Source: Macropodus opercularis (taxonomy: Eukaryota; Chordata; Actinopteri; Anabantiformes; Osphronemidae). From it: a DNA stretch of 64,000 bases. Below are positions 33,734 through 44,948 of the stretch, piece by piece (positions within the stretch are counted from its first letter, which is position 1; each line of letters opens with the position of its first letter). The DNA lies in NCBI GenBank assembly GCA_030770545.1, contig CM061106.1, positions 4,180,001 to 4,244,000 on the forward strand, given 5' to 3'. Both the position numbers and the translations under genes were made by a program. Under the pieces are notes generated by a model. That model was not told where the DNA came from and searched no databases. It saw nothing but the letters and a program-made list of their open reading frames with translations.

Positions 33734-35211
33734 AATTACAGTTATGCAAATTCTAGCAACTCTTTCCGTTCATCCCTGCACATGTTGCTCTGAAACACAC
33801 ACTTTGGTTGTAGAAACAGTTTCAATGTCACTGACAATTAAAAATGAACAAAATATAATGTTTAGGAAATGTCTGATAGTTTGGTGGCTTTGCTTTCACT
33901 CACAGCAGGGCTGTGTGTCCACTCACCGTTGGTCATGTTCACAAACACCAAACTCATCAGAACTTGTGTCATTAATGAAAGTACATGAGTGTCAACATGG
34001 ACGTCTTTACTGTACAATAGATGCACAATGTACAAAGCCTCAGACCAACGACCGTTTATGACCAACTCCTTCATTTCTAAACACACATCATGTTCAATCC
34101 AACTATGAGCTGACTAACAGCACACTGCATTTCAAAGAGGAGTAGTGACACCTTGACCCTGGAACTGAGAAAAGAGGCATCAACGTTTCCTCACTTCATT
34201 TGGTTTGAACTATCAGGATTGGAAAGCAGCTGCTCCTGCTCATCTTCTTCCCTCACAAACATTCTGTTACCAGGCGATGGCTCCACCAAACCACTTCCTC
34301 AACTCTGTTTCTGAACAAGGACCAAGTTGGCCTCCATGGTCACAACCATGTTGCTTTGACTCTGAAACAGAAACATCAATAACATGTTGGTGAGTAGTTG
34401 TGAAATATCATTACAGTCCAGTCAGTGAAGGCCTAGTTCTCATCTACTGCATGAACATCTGGATGTAGATCTAACCTCTGGACAAACTGGACACGGTCCA
34501 TCATCCAATCAGCTACAAAGACTGAATAAACTCCTGCTTCTGAAGTGGAGGTGGTGGAACTGGGATGTAGATAATGAATGAATAGAATAGAATGTATAAT
34601 ATAAAGTAATGAGGTGGTTGTTGACCCACGGTGTCATTCTGTTGCAGTATCACTGTAGCTGTAGGCTCTGCATCAAGTGGCTGAACTTACCCTTGAATAA
34701 CAATAGAAAAGAGTCGTTCATTCAAGACTAATTCAAAATGTCTCAGCACAATTAACTGTTTTAGAATTAGCAGGTTTAATATCTACATTATTACCACATT
34801 TCAGGTGTTGCTAAAAAGTGAACATGTATTAGGAAGAAACAATCCATCCACACAATGAAAGTCACTGCACAAACTATGTCTGACTCAAATGATCTCAGCA
34901 AAACTGACTATAATAAATAATCGTCCTATGAAATGAGCCTCATTCGTTGTTGACTGATCAACAAAAAGCCTCAGAGAATAATGAACTTAGTCAATGTTGT
35001 GTTTAGAGCAGTGGACGTGTCCTGGCTTTATAAACGTTGGCTCTAAATGTATTGACCTGTTTACTTCCTCATAGATAACAAGCTTGATTTTCACTCACAA
35101 ATATTCTGTCAAATGGCTCCAACCTGCTTCGCTTTAACATAAAGGTCAGAGGTCACTAATGGTTACCATGGAAACCCAGATGACTTGTCCTGTGATGTGT
35201 GTCTTCAGATG
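33734..35211. other. non-coding, nothing recognised
   Basis: Short ORFs in both strands without domains. No repeat family recognised. Confidence 0.4.
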
Positions 35212-35310
35212 GTTCAGTTCAATTCAGTTTATTTATATAGAGTCAACTGAATAATGGCACATTACAAGGTTTAAGACTATGCAGAATTCAACAATGCGAC
35301 TACATAGAAA
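35212..35310 (-). repeat. L2-type LINE tail
   Basis: 'ttcagttcaattcagtttatttatatag' at the left edge is the reverse complement of the usual L2 end (TATAAATAAA ... TTGAAT). It continues leftward-transcribed as a short 3' fragment. Confidence 0.65.
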
Positions 35311-35366
35311 ACCAACAAATCCCAGTTGAGTCATTAATTAATAAACACAACTTTTAATGGAAACAT

Positions 35367-35449
35367 TACCAGGAGTGGGGATCGAACCCACGAGGACTAA
35401 TGTCCATTGGATCTTAAGTCCAACGCCTTCACCACTCGGCCATCCTGGT
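35367..35449 (-). tRNA. tRNA-Leu (TAA)
   Basis: 83-nt minus-strand tRNA. The acceptor stem accagga/tcctggt is fully paired, with discriminator A. D arm 'ggccgagtggtgaaggc', anticodon arm ttgga-ctTAAga-tccaa, a long class II variable arm and T arm gtggg-ttcgatc-cccac are all intact. The A and B boxes are good. It looks functional. Confidence 0.93.
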
Positions 35450-35521
35450 AGAATCTCTTTACATTTTTCAGACAGCACAAGTTATTCTACACATCACTAA
35501 ATCATATAATCTGACCATGTC

Positions 35522-36055
35522 CTAGTCATTAGTCCTGTTGTGTCTAACATCTCTCTGGATCAACTGTTTGTTGTGAACCTCCCTCAGCAAATGTGGTTTC
35601 AGAAGATCAACGTGAGACCTGAGGTTTGGATGCAGAAACAACATTGCAGGCGTTTGGTTGGTGGCAGCATGTCCTGCTTTCCTGTAGCGGATAAGGAAAC
35701 TGTCCACCGTGTGTTGGAGGGACATGTGAACCTTGTCCACAGTCTTAATGGAGTCTGAAAGGTTTGAACTAACCTCTGCTGGGTGATGGGGTGCAGACCT
35801 GAAATGTTTGATACCGTTTTGAGTCAAACAGGAAGTAAACTCCTCCAACATGAAGTGTCGTCCATTGTCACTCACAGTTTGTTCAGACACGTTGTTCCTG
35901 GAAAAGATGGACCTAAGAGCAGCCACTGTCTTTTCTGAGGTGGTTGACTTCATCAGTATCACCTCTGGCCACTTTGAGTGAGCATCCACTGCAACCAGGA
36001 CCATTGAGCTGATGAATGGCTCTGCAAAGCCAACATGCCCCCTCCACCATGAAGC
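35522..36055 (-). pseudogene. Ty3/gypsy integrase fragment
   Basis: The minus strand reads HVGFAEPFISSMVLVAVDAH then SKWPEV, VSDNGRHFMLEEF, QNGIKHFRSAPHHPAE and further DSFLIRYRK and TPAMLFL. These are the catalytic core (D...D...E-type layout) and downstream part of a gypsy-class integrase. The third catalytic region has lost the usual NGxxE after HPAE (reads VSSNLSD). A stop follows at 35522. No LTR, RT or RNase H was found next to it. Confidence 0.85.
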
Positions 36056-36429
36056 AGATGGCCCCTCCCACGGGTGAAGTGGAGCCTGTGGTGGTTATCA
36101 GGTTATTGTAAAGGCATCAATTAATCATCATCACATGAACGGTTTAAAACAGGAGGAAGTAAGGGACGAGTTGAATGAACAAGCTTATGTACTGGAGAGA
36201 CACATAAAGGAAGAGACACACAGATGAGTGATATGAGGTGTATGATAAAAGAATGGAGGAGGTAGAACCACCCAGCTCTAAAGGATGGAGAGAGGATAGA
36301 GGCTGCAAATACTGAGAAGCAGAAGTGATGGCTTAGAAGTTTGTGTTGATTCATAGACAACGTCCCAGAGGAAGGAAGAGACAGAAGAAGAGAAATAGAA
36401 CGAGAGGATGTCACAAAGGAAAGAGGATG
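36056..36429. other. non-coding, probably LINE-derived
   Basis: Purine-rich sequence upstream of the RT fragment. It may belong to the same LINE, but no motif is readable. Confidence 0.4.
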
Positions 36430-36748
36430 AACCAGAGGAAGAGAATGAAATGTTCACTATGGAAGAGTTCTGTTCAAAACACGGACACAGAAATAGATGG
36501 TAAAGCTACAGTCTGTTACAACATGTCAGAGACACTGGGCTAGAGAGACTATTAAAACTGTCCAACAGCACAGGGGGAGGGGAAGGAAGCTGTTATTGTC
36601 CCAAACAGGAAGCCAGGGAACAATGTGAGTGATCCAGGAAACTACAGACGATAGTGTTGACATCAAATGTGTGTAAATGAATAGAAAGAACAGAGAAAGA
36701 AATGTTGGTTTATAGCTAGAAAAAGACCAGAGAGGTTGTGGTTTTTAC
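36430..36748 (+). mobile_element. LINE (I/Nimb-like) RT N-terminal fragment
   Basis: Reads KEAVIVPNRKPGNNVSDPGN then YRR, the RT start 'EAVIVPIxKPGKDxxxPxNYRPI', preceded by a VCYNMSETLG stretch and followed by an NVCK..ER-like stretch with stops. The last 74 bases (36675-36748) are identical, in inverse orientation, to 63927-64000. Confidence 0.75.
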
Positions 36749-37164
36749 ATTTTTATTTTTATTTATAGCACTTTCTATACAATACTGCAGCCACTTCAGC
36801 AGATATAACGCTTCCTAATTCTCGGTTCTACTGAAATAGACAGTTTAAAAACACTGACGGTAAAACAATACACAAAAATGATCAGAGATGCCGACAACCA
36901 TGACTGATCAAATGTGAGCAGACAGAACAAAAATTAAAACCAGGCCTAATGTGTGTCCTTTGTTGTGTGTTGGTTCCACAACATGCTGGATAAAATCCAT
37001 GTAGTTAAGAACATTTAAAAACGCTAAGGCTGATTAAAATCACCTACAATAACAATTTTGTCTAATCCAGAGCGTATGATAGACAAGAAGTCAGAGAAAT
37101 GTGAGATGAAATAAGAGAAACGCTTTGGTGGCCTTAAACACATGCACATATTATAGGAGTGTCA
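36749..37164. other. non-coding, nothing recognised
   Basis: AT-rich sequence between the LINE fragment and the LTR-like start. Confidence 0.45.
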
Positions 37165-37620
37165 TGATTCCCAACCTGACTTCCGGTTTAAACCTTTATT
37201 GTGAAGAACCCTCCGGATACTCTACCCCGACTTCTACCAGCTTCACCTGATTGTATGATTGTTTTCATCTGGCCTCGTTCGCTGCTTGTCCATTTAAGCT
37301 GCTTTTAACTGACACCACAGTGTCGGGTCGTCGCTCATGTCACATTTGCGACATTCGCTGGAATCTCCGGTATCTGAGAATATACCTGCATCTCTGTTTT
37401 CGTGAGTTTCTCGTTTCCCTGTTTTGTACCTGACGTGTGAAGTTGTTTCCTCACTTCTCGCCCGGACCGGAGGTTAAAGGTCACTCGGCTGCTTTCAGGG
37501 ACGTCGTTTGTCCACGTGAATCACCTCCGTTGTTATCGCGGATTTCTGCTGCTTGTGGTTGACGGCGGCTCCAGGAAAACACGAGGCTGCTGCAGATTCT
37601 GATTCACGGCTCTAATGACG
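37165..37620 (+). mobile_element. possible LTR/leader (TGTCAYGA family)
   Basis: Starts 'tgtcatgattcccaacctg', then 'cttccggtttaaacctttattgtgaag' and 'ccagcttcac', parallel to the element at 13019. Both also share a 'cgtgagttt' word in mid-element. The 3' edge and target duplication are unresolved. Confidence 0.4.
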
Positions 37621-38050
37621 GAGTCTCCACTGAGGGCGTCGAGAACCGGAGGCGTGTGCGGAGGACACCGGCTGAGAGGTCGGGCTCTGCGGAGGTGGCA
37701 GCCGTGGGGAACCGGTGGAGACGCTCCCGGGTGGCGGAGAGCGTCGGGGGCCAGGAACACGTCCCGCAGATGAACCGGGTCCGGGAGCAGCCAGTCGTGG
37801 AGGGAAGCAGAGAGTCACGGCCTCCCGCAGAGGAGCAGGGCGAGCGGCTGGCAAAGGAACCGACCCAGCGGACGTGGAGCAGTTCTCCGCTACCGGCTTC
37901 CTCTGACTCCTGGTCGTGTGCGGATCCAGTGGGTGGAGCGGCAGCTGGTCGGGCTTTGCTCCAGCACGGGTCCGTTCTTCCTCCGGCGGAGACCCACCTG
38001 GACTGATCCACGGCACCGGGTCATCAGGTTCCACCGGTAGCCTGGCTGTT
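37621..38050. other. GC-rich, CpG-rich island with open frames on both strands
   Basis: This stretch is much more GC- and CpG-rich than its surroundings. It holds overlapping open frames of 116 (+), 135 (-) and 140 (-) residues. High GC alone removes stops, so none is called a gene. It could be a CpG-island promoter, the leader/gag start of the LTR-like element to its left, or the decayed 3' part of the Ig gene to its right. Confidence 0.4.
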
Positions 38051-38199
38051 AGCTGCAGCAGAGCCCTGCCAGCATGGCGGCGATGATCCGCTCTGCTCCT
38101 CCAGTCTGGTGGAGGAAGGAGACGCTTTCCTGCAGCTCAGCAACTTTCTGACTGGACGCAGGCGGAGAAGTGATGGAGACAAGCTGAAGAAGCAGGAGA

Positions 38200-39172
38200 G
38201 CAGGTGACGTTGAGTCTAAATCTGCCAACGTTCCAACCATCACATGTTCTGACTCCTACAGTCCAGAGTCATCAGTCCTGAGTCTGGACAGTTGACGTCT
38301 GGTTCGTCCTTCTCTTCTTTGAACTGAACTCGTCCTGAAAACTGTTGATCCTGAGACTCTGAGACCTCGACGCCTTCATGGAGACGAACCAGGACTGAGA
38401 CTCTGAGACCAGTTACCAGGTCACAGTAGATGTAGACTGAGGTGATGGACGTGTCAGGTTTGGTTGTGAAGGTTCAGTCCAGTGTGATGTTGAGGTTCTG
38501 CTCTGCCTGATAGTAGGTCTGGGTCACGTTCACTACTAATGATCCTGTGGAGCAGAACCACAACTTTAACATGTGAACCCATGTTGCTCTGAGTCTTATT
38601 CTAATTATCATCAAATATCAGGTCTGGTTTAGGCAACATGTAAAGATTCAGCAACAGCAGATGTTCAGTTGTTGAAAGTCTGAAACTCATTGAGGCTGTT
38701 GACCTGTCATTTAACACGTCTGGTTTGGTTTTAGCTGTAAAGTAGAACATTCTAAACTGTTCATTAAAGGAACCAAGTACTGGGAGAAAGTGTGAATAAT
38801 TTAGAACAGATTCCCTCAGAGTTGATTCTGATCAACACTGAATGTGAATAGTGTCAACAGTAAACAGTGGTTTAGTTTCCTCATGTTGTGAACCTGAGTA
38901 ACTCTGTCCATAGTGTAAACTGGACTATTGGTGATAAACCTGTTCAGCTCCATCATCAGTCTGATGGTGTTTCAGCAGCCATTGAAGTCTCAGTGTGACG
39001 GTAGATGGAGACTGGACGTGTCAGGTTTGGTTGTGAAGGTCTGCTCCAGTGTGATGTTGTGGTTCTGCTCTGCCTGACACAATCATCAGCAACAGCTGAA
39101 AATCACTAAAATATAAAACCAACCAGAGACGCATGAGATGAAGCTGATGAACAGCAGGATCCTGAAGATCAT
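38200..39172 (-). pseudogene. Ig V-set immune receptor, broken
   Basis: Minus strand. 39172-39124 is a signal-peptide exon (MIFRILLFISFISCVSG). After a GT donor it would splice in phase to the V-set exon at 38544, which reads SLVVNVTQTYYQAEQNLNIT then LD-stop (TGA where the family has Trp), TFTTKPDTSITSVYIYCDL, SVLVRLHEGVEVSESQDQQF, SGRVQF, and in a shifted frame RLRTDDSGL followed by a stop. A second partial V exon (QAEQNHNITLEQTFTTKPDT) lies between them at about 39090-38985. The YQAEQNxNITLEWTFTTK motif is characteristic of a large fish family of small cell-surface Ig receptors. No membrane segment is readable. The gene is dead by at least two lesions. Confidence 0.82.
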
Positions 39173-41079
39173 CTTCTCCCTGTGACCAGAATTAAGAATG
39201 AAAACTAAATCATGATAAATAGAATCTACAGCTTTACCTAATAAAACGTTTCTAACTCGCTGCTGTCTGCACTTTGACAGCCTCCATTATTTAGTGTCGT
39301 ATTTGTACTTTGTCTTTTTTGCTTTTCTGATCGTGTGACGCTTGTTCTCAGCTTTTAGTGTAGTTCATGTAAAAGCACTTGACTCCATGTTTGTACTGTT
39401 ACATGTCTGCTGCCAGTTCTGAGCTGTAGCTAAACTGTGTCCGTCTCTACAACCGTCCTGCTGTGACGTCATGGAGGTTGGACTTTGCTGCTCTTTAAAT
39501 GGTTTGTGTCGCGTTGATCGTTGTCAGTATTGTTTTCTCCACCTCATTTAAAAACATTTCAAGTTTGACTGACGGGTTGTTGTAACATCTGGACAAGTTT
39601 TACTTTGTTTCTTTTGAATTACTTACATTACTATGATGTTTATATAAATCATATCCATTTTAATAAAGCCTGGTGATTGGAGTCTGTTCTGATCTGTGTC
39701 TCATTCATCTTTGCTACAGAATCAGTGCTGAGCTGTTGTCTGGTTTTCTCTGTATAAAACTTCTACATGAAGACACATTTATTTGAAAGAGACAAGTCAA
39801 CAACAAAAATAACAATATTATAGTGAGACGTAAACAAGAGACACATTCACATTGTGTGAGTTCTGCTCTGCTTTGTTCAGACGAACCTGCAGACTCCTAA
39901 CGACAGACGTTCAGTCTCAGGTGGGAGCTGGAAGCTAAAGCAGGAGACTTGATCTTCACTCCAACCAACAAGCCTTGGCCACAGCAAGTCCTACACAGCG
40001 TGGGTCATCAGCCACAACGGCCCAGGACGACGCTGCCTCAATGTGCAGTTCTACCAAAGGATGTGGTCAAACCCTCCCTGAGCAGCTTTAAGTGGACGTG
40101 TTCCTCAATGAAGACGTGTCCACAAACCTCCACATAGAACCAAGGCTGAAATAGACTGAGTCCATCAGGCAGCAACAAGAGGGAGGATGAAGAGTCCACA
40201 AGTTTTCACTGGCAGTGGAGGCTCAAGGTGGTTCAACCTAGGTTTTCATTTGCTTCCCCACAATAGAAACACAACAATTTGAGAATGAAACCATGACGTG
40301 ACCTGTTCTATAGAAAATGATGATGCTGAAAGTCAGAGTTCAGCTACTGAACCATCACCTTCTGAACATATATGTTCAACAGAATTGGTTGTTGCAGTTG
40401 GAGAAGTCGGTTCAGACGATATTAGATATGAGCTGCAGGGTCAGTTTGAAATATTCTACCTTCAATGGTTCAGAGCTTAAATGAAATAAAAGTCTGGAGT
40501 CACAGCACATTGTTTAAATACTTCATGAAGTCATTACGTGCTGTAGCAGTGATTCTGATCTTTGTTCCTAAACATGTGACCAGAGGCTGGAACGGACGTC
40601 TCCTTTGAAGAACTCTTCATTTCTGTTCCTGGTGCTGACAGCTTCCAACCCTGGGCTTCAAAAGCCGAGTCAGCTGGAGTTTAGGACCAGGAGCCAGGAG
40701 TGAGACGCTTCCTTCCTCTTCACATGTTAGTGAATTTAATCCTGCTGTTGATAGATTCACATCCAGTACTTGTCAGTGAATTTTATAGGTGGATGACATC
40801 AGGTCAGTGTCTACACAGTAATAGTGGACGTTGACATTTCTAGAGCATAAATATTTCAACTGGGCGACGTCTGTTTGAAGGTTGTGTTATTTCATAACAT
40901 TCCACGTGGTGGCAGTAATGAGTCCAGACGCTCCTTTCAACCCCCATCAGCAGAAAAGCAACATTTGAAAACAGGAGGCAAACATGTGAACTTTAGTCTA
41001 ATGAAGTAGTGAGAAACATTTTATGTCCAAAATTAAATTAAATGACTCCAGATGGAGGTTTGGCCTCATTATTGCTATT
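39173..41079. other. non-coding, nothing recognised
   Basis: An AATAAAG at about 39661 could be a polyA signal for an unknown plus-strand transcript. No exon could be identified before it. The remaining short ORFs lack support. Confidence 0.4.
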
Positions 41080-41600
41080 GGCACAAACTAATGTCAAAGA
41101 AGAGGAAAGAGACTGAGGCCTGAGACTCACTGATCACTACAGTGTGTGGAGGACACAGACACTGAGGGCAGTCGTCTGTTCAGACGCTGCTTTAGCCAGT
41201 TTCCACCACATTCATTCAGACAGTAGAGAAAACACAACACACATTATTTACTACACACAGGATCAAACAGTCAGATTTTATAGACACCAGCTCATGTTGG
41301 ATAAAGAGAAACGAAGCAGCAGATCAACTTGTTAAAGAAGCTACAAACCAGGATGACATAGATATTACAGTTTGAGTAGAACTGACATTAAGAGCAGAAC
41401 GAAGCAAAGGTTGATGAAAGATGGCAGAAGCAACGAGAGGAGGAAAGAAAGAGCTGATGGATCTATACGATGCAGAGGAAAGTCAGAGAGATGAGACACA
41501 GGAAGAAGCAGGAGACACGAGACAAAAATATCAGACTCAGGTTGGAGCCACTGTGCAGAAGCAGAACTCAGGAAAACAGGACATATAGACACATGAATTT
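41080..41600 (+). mobile_element. LINE RNase H fragment (I/Nimb-like)
   Basis: Reads ASFHHIHSDSRENT in one frame, then WIKRNEAADQLVKEATNQDD in another, matching the SDSxENT and GNEAADxLAKEAT parts of LINE RNase H. A GRHLY-like segment with YDAEESQRDETQEE follows. It is frameshifted and is the same family as 36430-36748 and 63440-64000. Confidence 0.75.
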
Positions 41601-42879
41601 AATGGAACATTTCACTTCATTCTTGTATTGTTGGTAACAAGAGTCACCTGCGTCTTCATGAGAAAGAGGCGGAGCCAGAACCACATTCCTCAGACAGGTC
41701 CAGACGCTTCATCAGCTCTTCATGGAACCAGGCTTTAGACCCAAACTGACACAACATGGACCCAGTTCAGTTGGATGCTGTGGACTGAGCTGGTTTTCAG
41801 TTGGACTAAACCACTGCTTTGAGCCTCTGTCTACTAAAGGCCTGTGTGTGTGTAGCATTGAGGAGCATGTGACCAGCAGAATAGACAGGCCCTACTCAAA
41901 CAGTAGAACAACTGTAACATAATTTGTTTTGAGGTATTTCTCATCTGAACCACAACAGATAGACTGAATTATGAATTTATAAATGATCAACGTCTCGTGT
42001 CGACCGTTTGTTTATTTAAACAATTTAATTTAAAAGGATGTTCCTGTTCTGAGAGTTTCTATTGAAACATAATAACCAGGGTTAAACGTCTCTTGGTTGA
42101 ACACACACTTATCTGGTCAGAAGCAAAAGTTTGTCACATGATGCAAGTAGAAGTTTGATCTTTGCTGTTTTTTGCTTTCACACTGGATGAAAAACATCCT
42201 GTTTTTCCCCACAGCACATGAACGTAGCATTGCTGTTGACAGGCCTGTACTTGCTACCTGCCCACACAGGTCACACCTTAAACCGTGTCTGAGTTATTTC
42301 CAGGTTGAGTTGTTAGATTCTACTGTGACTTGGTTCTTTTCTGCGTGTGAGCATTTGGTAAGTGACAGTTTTTTTCTGATCTCAGATTTAGTTTGATGGA
42401 GCTGCTAAAACAAGTGGAAGTTGTTCTTTCTTCACCATGTTCATTATCATCACAGCCTGTAGCTTATTGTCTAAGTTGATTCTAGGTCAAACCTTTGATA
42501 TGATCTGATCCAGAAACTTTTTAGATCTGTCAGTGAACCACACACTGCGAAGACACCCTTTAATTACTTAGAAACTGTCTGAGAGGATGTATTTGTTGTT
42601 TGTCTTCGAATTGTGTGTATTATGACCCAACTGTATCGTTACTAATACTGGTTCAGCTATAATAAATGTCCGCCCGTCTGTGAATTGTTTCTCACGAGTG
42701 TTTAGGTTTCCTACGCATGTGACATGTATCTCTTTTGACTGTAACTACAGGTTACTCACTTAGAAAGACAATCCAGTGAAATTTCATAACCTTCCATGAC
42801 ACACAGATTGTGCCATGTAGAGTATGACATTGTTGCAGTCTTTTTAAATTTTACTTCCTGTCAGGGTCTGCTGGTGCGA
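41601..42879. other. non-coding, nothing recognised
   Basis: AT-rich sequence with a CA/TG-poor profile. No supported exon or repeat. Confidence 0.4.
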
Positions 42880-42929
42880 AGTGGGGGAAGGCACCAGCAG
42901 TGGAAAGGATCAGGCAGAACCAAGGTTCC

Positions 42930-43235
42930 AGTTAATAGTTTATTGTCCCGGGTTCGATTCCCGGAGGCGACCGGGGGGCCTTTCTGTGTGGAGTTTGCAT
43001 GTTCTCCCCGTGTCTGCGTGGGTATCCTCCAGGGTCTCTGGTTTCCTCCCACAGTCCAAAGACATGCAGTTAGGTAAACTGGAAAAAAAAAATTCAAAAA
43101 TTGCCTGTAGGTGTGAGTGAGTGCGTGACTGTGACTTGTGCGTCTATATGTGTGTCTTGCCCATAGCCAGCTGGGATAGGCTCCAGCATGCCCGCAACCC
43201 CTGCGGGGAAAAAGCGGTAGAAGGGGAATGATAGG
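42930..43235 (+). repeat. tRNA-derived SINE, near full length
   Basis: Starts at a B-box 'gggttcgattcccgg'. Conserved body words follow ('ggagtttgcatgttctcccc', 'tttcctcccacagtccaaag') and a 3' part 'gccagctgggataggctcc'. An inverted relative lies at 60985-61290 and a 3' fragment at 33602. These words are familiar from interspersed elements across teleosts. Confidence 0.85.
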
Positions 43236-43671
43236 GGGAAAAAAAAGATTATATGTGTGTCTCGATGCTTCTTCACAACAGCCAGAACTCAAAAACTTAA
43301 TGCAAAGGAAAGGAATCATCAGCTTCGGACTCTACAGAGAGAGCACTAGCGAGTCTACAGTCTCTTGAACGAAAACCCCGCCGTAGCACGTTTAGCTGTA
43401 GCTCAGTGTAGCGTAAGGAGACTCATCCAGGAGTCGCGTCGAGAGATAGAAAAACAGGGTAGAGTCAGAGATTAGACTCACTCGGTGACGTGTAGCCTTA
43501 GCAGGACGAGAGGGTACAGGGTTAGCTAGGAGCTGAGGCAGAAGCGCTACAGAAAACTTCACGGAGAGAAGCGAGGTGCGAGGAACTGTGAAGACATGGT
43601 GTCCAGAAATCGAAGTGAGGATCCGAGGGCCCTTCGTTTCTTTAGGCGGAGGTGTATGGGATCAAATTAGG
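43236..43671. other. non-coding, nothing recognised
   Basis: Moderately CpG-containing sequence with no open frame or repeat I can name. Confidence 0.4.
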
Positions 43672-43830
43672 GTCAAATAAAATTTGTACCCGTAAAATGA
43701 TTTGTGCGTGTGTAACCCAGATGCGTGCATGTATTTGTACCCGTAAAATGATTTGTGCGTGTGTAAACCAGATTTGTACTTGTAATACACTTTGTGTGTC
43801 TGTAAAAAGATTTGAACTTGTAGATTTAAC
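43672..43830 (+). repeat. short imperfect tandem repeat (about 50-55 bp unit)
   Basis: 'atttgtacccgtaaaatgat' followed by 'ttgtgcgtgtgtaa' occurs twice (about 43681 and 43734), and a third degenerate unit reads 'atttgtacttgtaa'. Both strands are open across it, which explains several short ORFs. Confidence 0.7.
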
Positions 43831-44948
43831 AAGAGTTTTACCAATATTCACACACACAAATCAAGACTCTAAGTTACGCACAAAATGTGACCCTAAATTT
43901 ACAAGTACAAAACGGTGACTCTGATTTGACGCTTGAATTTGATTGGCTAATGAAACCCAATCACCAAGCAGGCTGTCGCAGTCCTTTAGCGAAGCACTAC
44001 TGGTCCTGAAAGGTGAAGACACAGCGATAACTCTTGTGATATGCTAAGGTAATGTAGCAGCTGGTAAAGGTGAACTGGTGTTAGTGGCAGAGTGGAGGTT
44101 TCTCCTCCCACTGAACAGAGAGCCTGCTCGGGTGTTGGTGCTCACCGGAGCCTTATTGTTCAATCAGGCCCAGGTGAGTCTGGCAGGTGTTTTTAAGGGC
44201 ATGGGTGACTCTGTTCGGCCCCGAATCAAGCTGAGGGAGACTCCGTAGAGTCCGTGTGTTGCACATGCAGGGAAGTCGCTGCTGGTAGGTAACGTTTTAG
44301 CGCATTAGCCGTTTTTATATGCACAGAGCTCAGGGGCGACGTCTCCTTACAGAGCCGTGCTTTTAGTAGCGATCAGCTTATCTGGTGTTGGCCCGGGCTG
44401 TGGCAGCTGATGTCCAGGTATCACGCATGGTTTTATACTGTAGAATTCCTGGTCGCATTCCACCTGTTTAACCATGTTTTATGTAATTTATGCAGCGAGT
44501 GGAGGGAGGATCCTCTGCTGAAGAGACTGCAGCAGGTCCCTTAGCTGCAAAGCTCTGCTGCTCTGGCTCCACCACTGTGGGGCTGCACTCTGGCCTGGGA
44601 AGAGCGGCCACGAATCGGCTTTTCCCTCACCGCTGCTGTTCTGACGACCGCTGTTCTGGTTCTGCCTCAGACTCTGATTCGGATTTAAGGCACATCTGAC
44701 GACTTGGGGCCGCGAGACGGTCCCTGCTTCGTTGTCCTGATGTGGACCGGATCCTGTTAGTTTAGTAGATCTTTTAACTGAATTGACATTGGTTTGGTTT
44801 CTTTTCCTGTTTATTTGCTTTGAATTAACCCAAGCATGGTGTGTTCTGTTTTATTTTGTTTGCATTGGTTTACTCATGAACATTGTTGGTGAATGATTTG
44901 TGTTTGTCTCCACATGAAGGTAGAAAGTGTGTGTGAGCTGATCTGGAC
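43831..44948. other. non-coding, upstream region of the NLR gene
   Basis: No exon or clear core promoter recognised. A 5' UTR exon of the NLR gene could lie here. Confidence 0.4.

Noticed and set aside
42861..43319. 152-residue minus-strand ORF
   Set aside because: Antisense of the SINE at 42930-43235; the same words occur at 61000 in the opposite direction.
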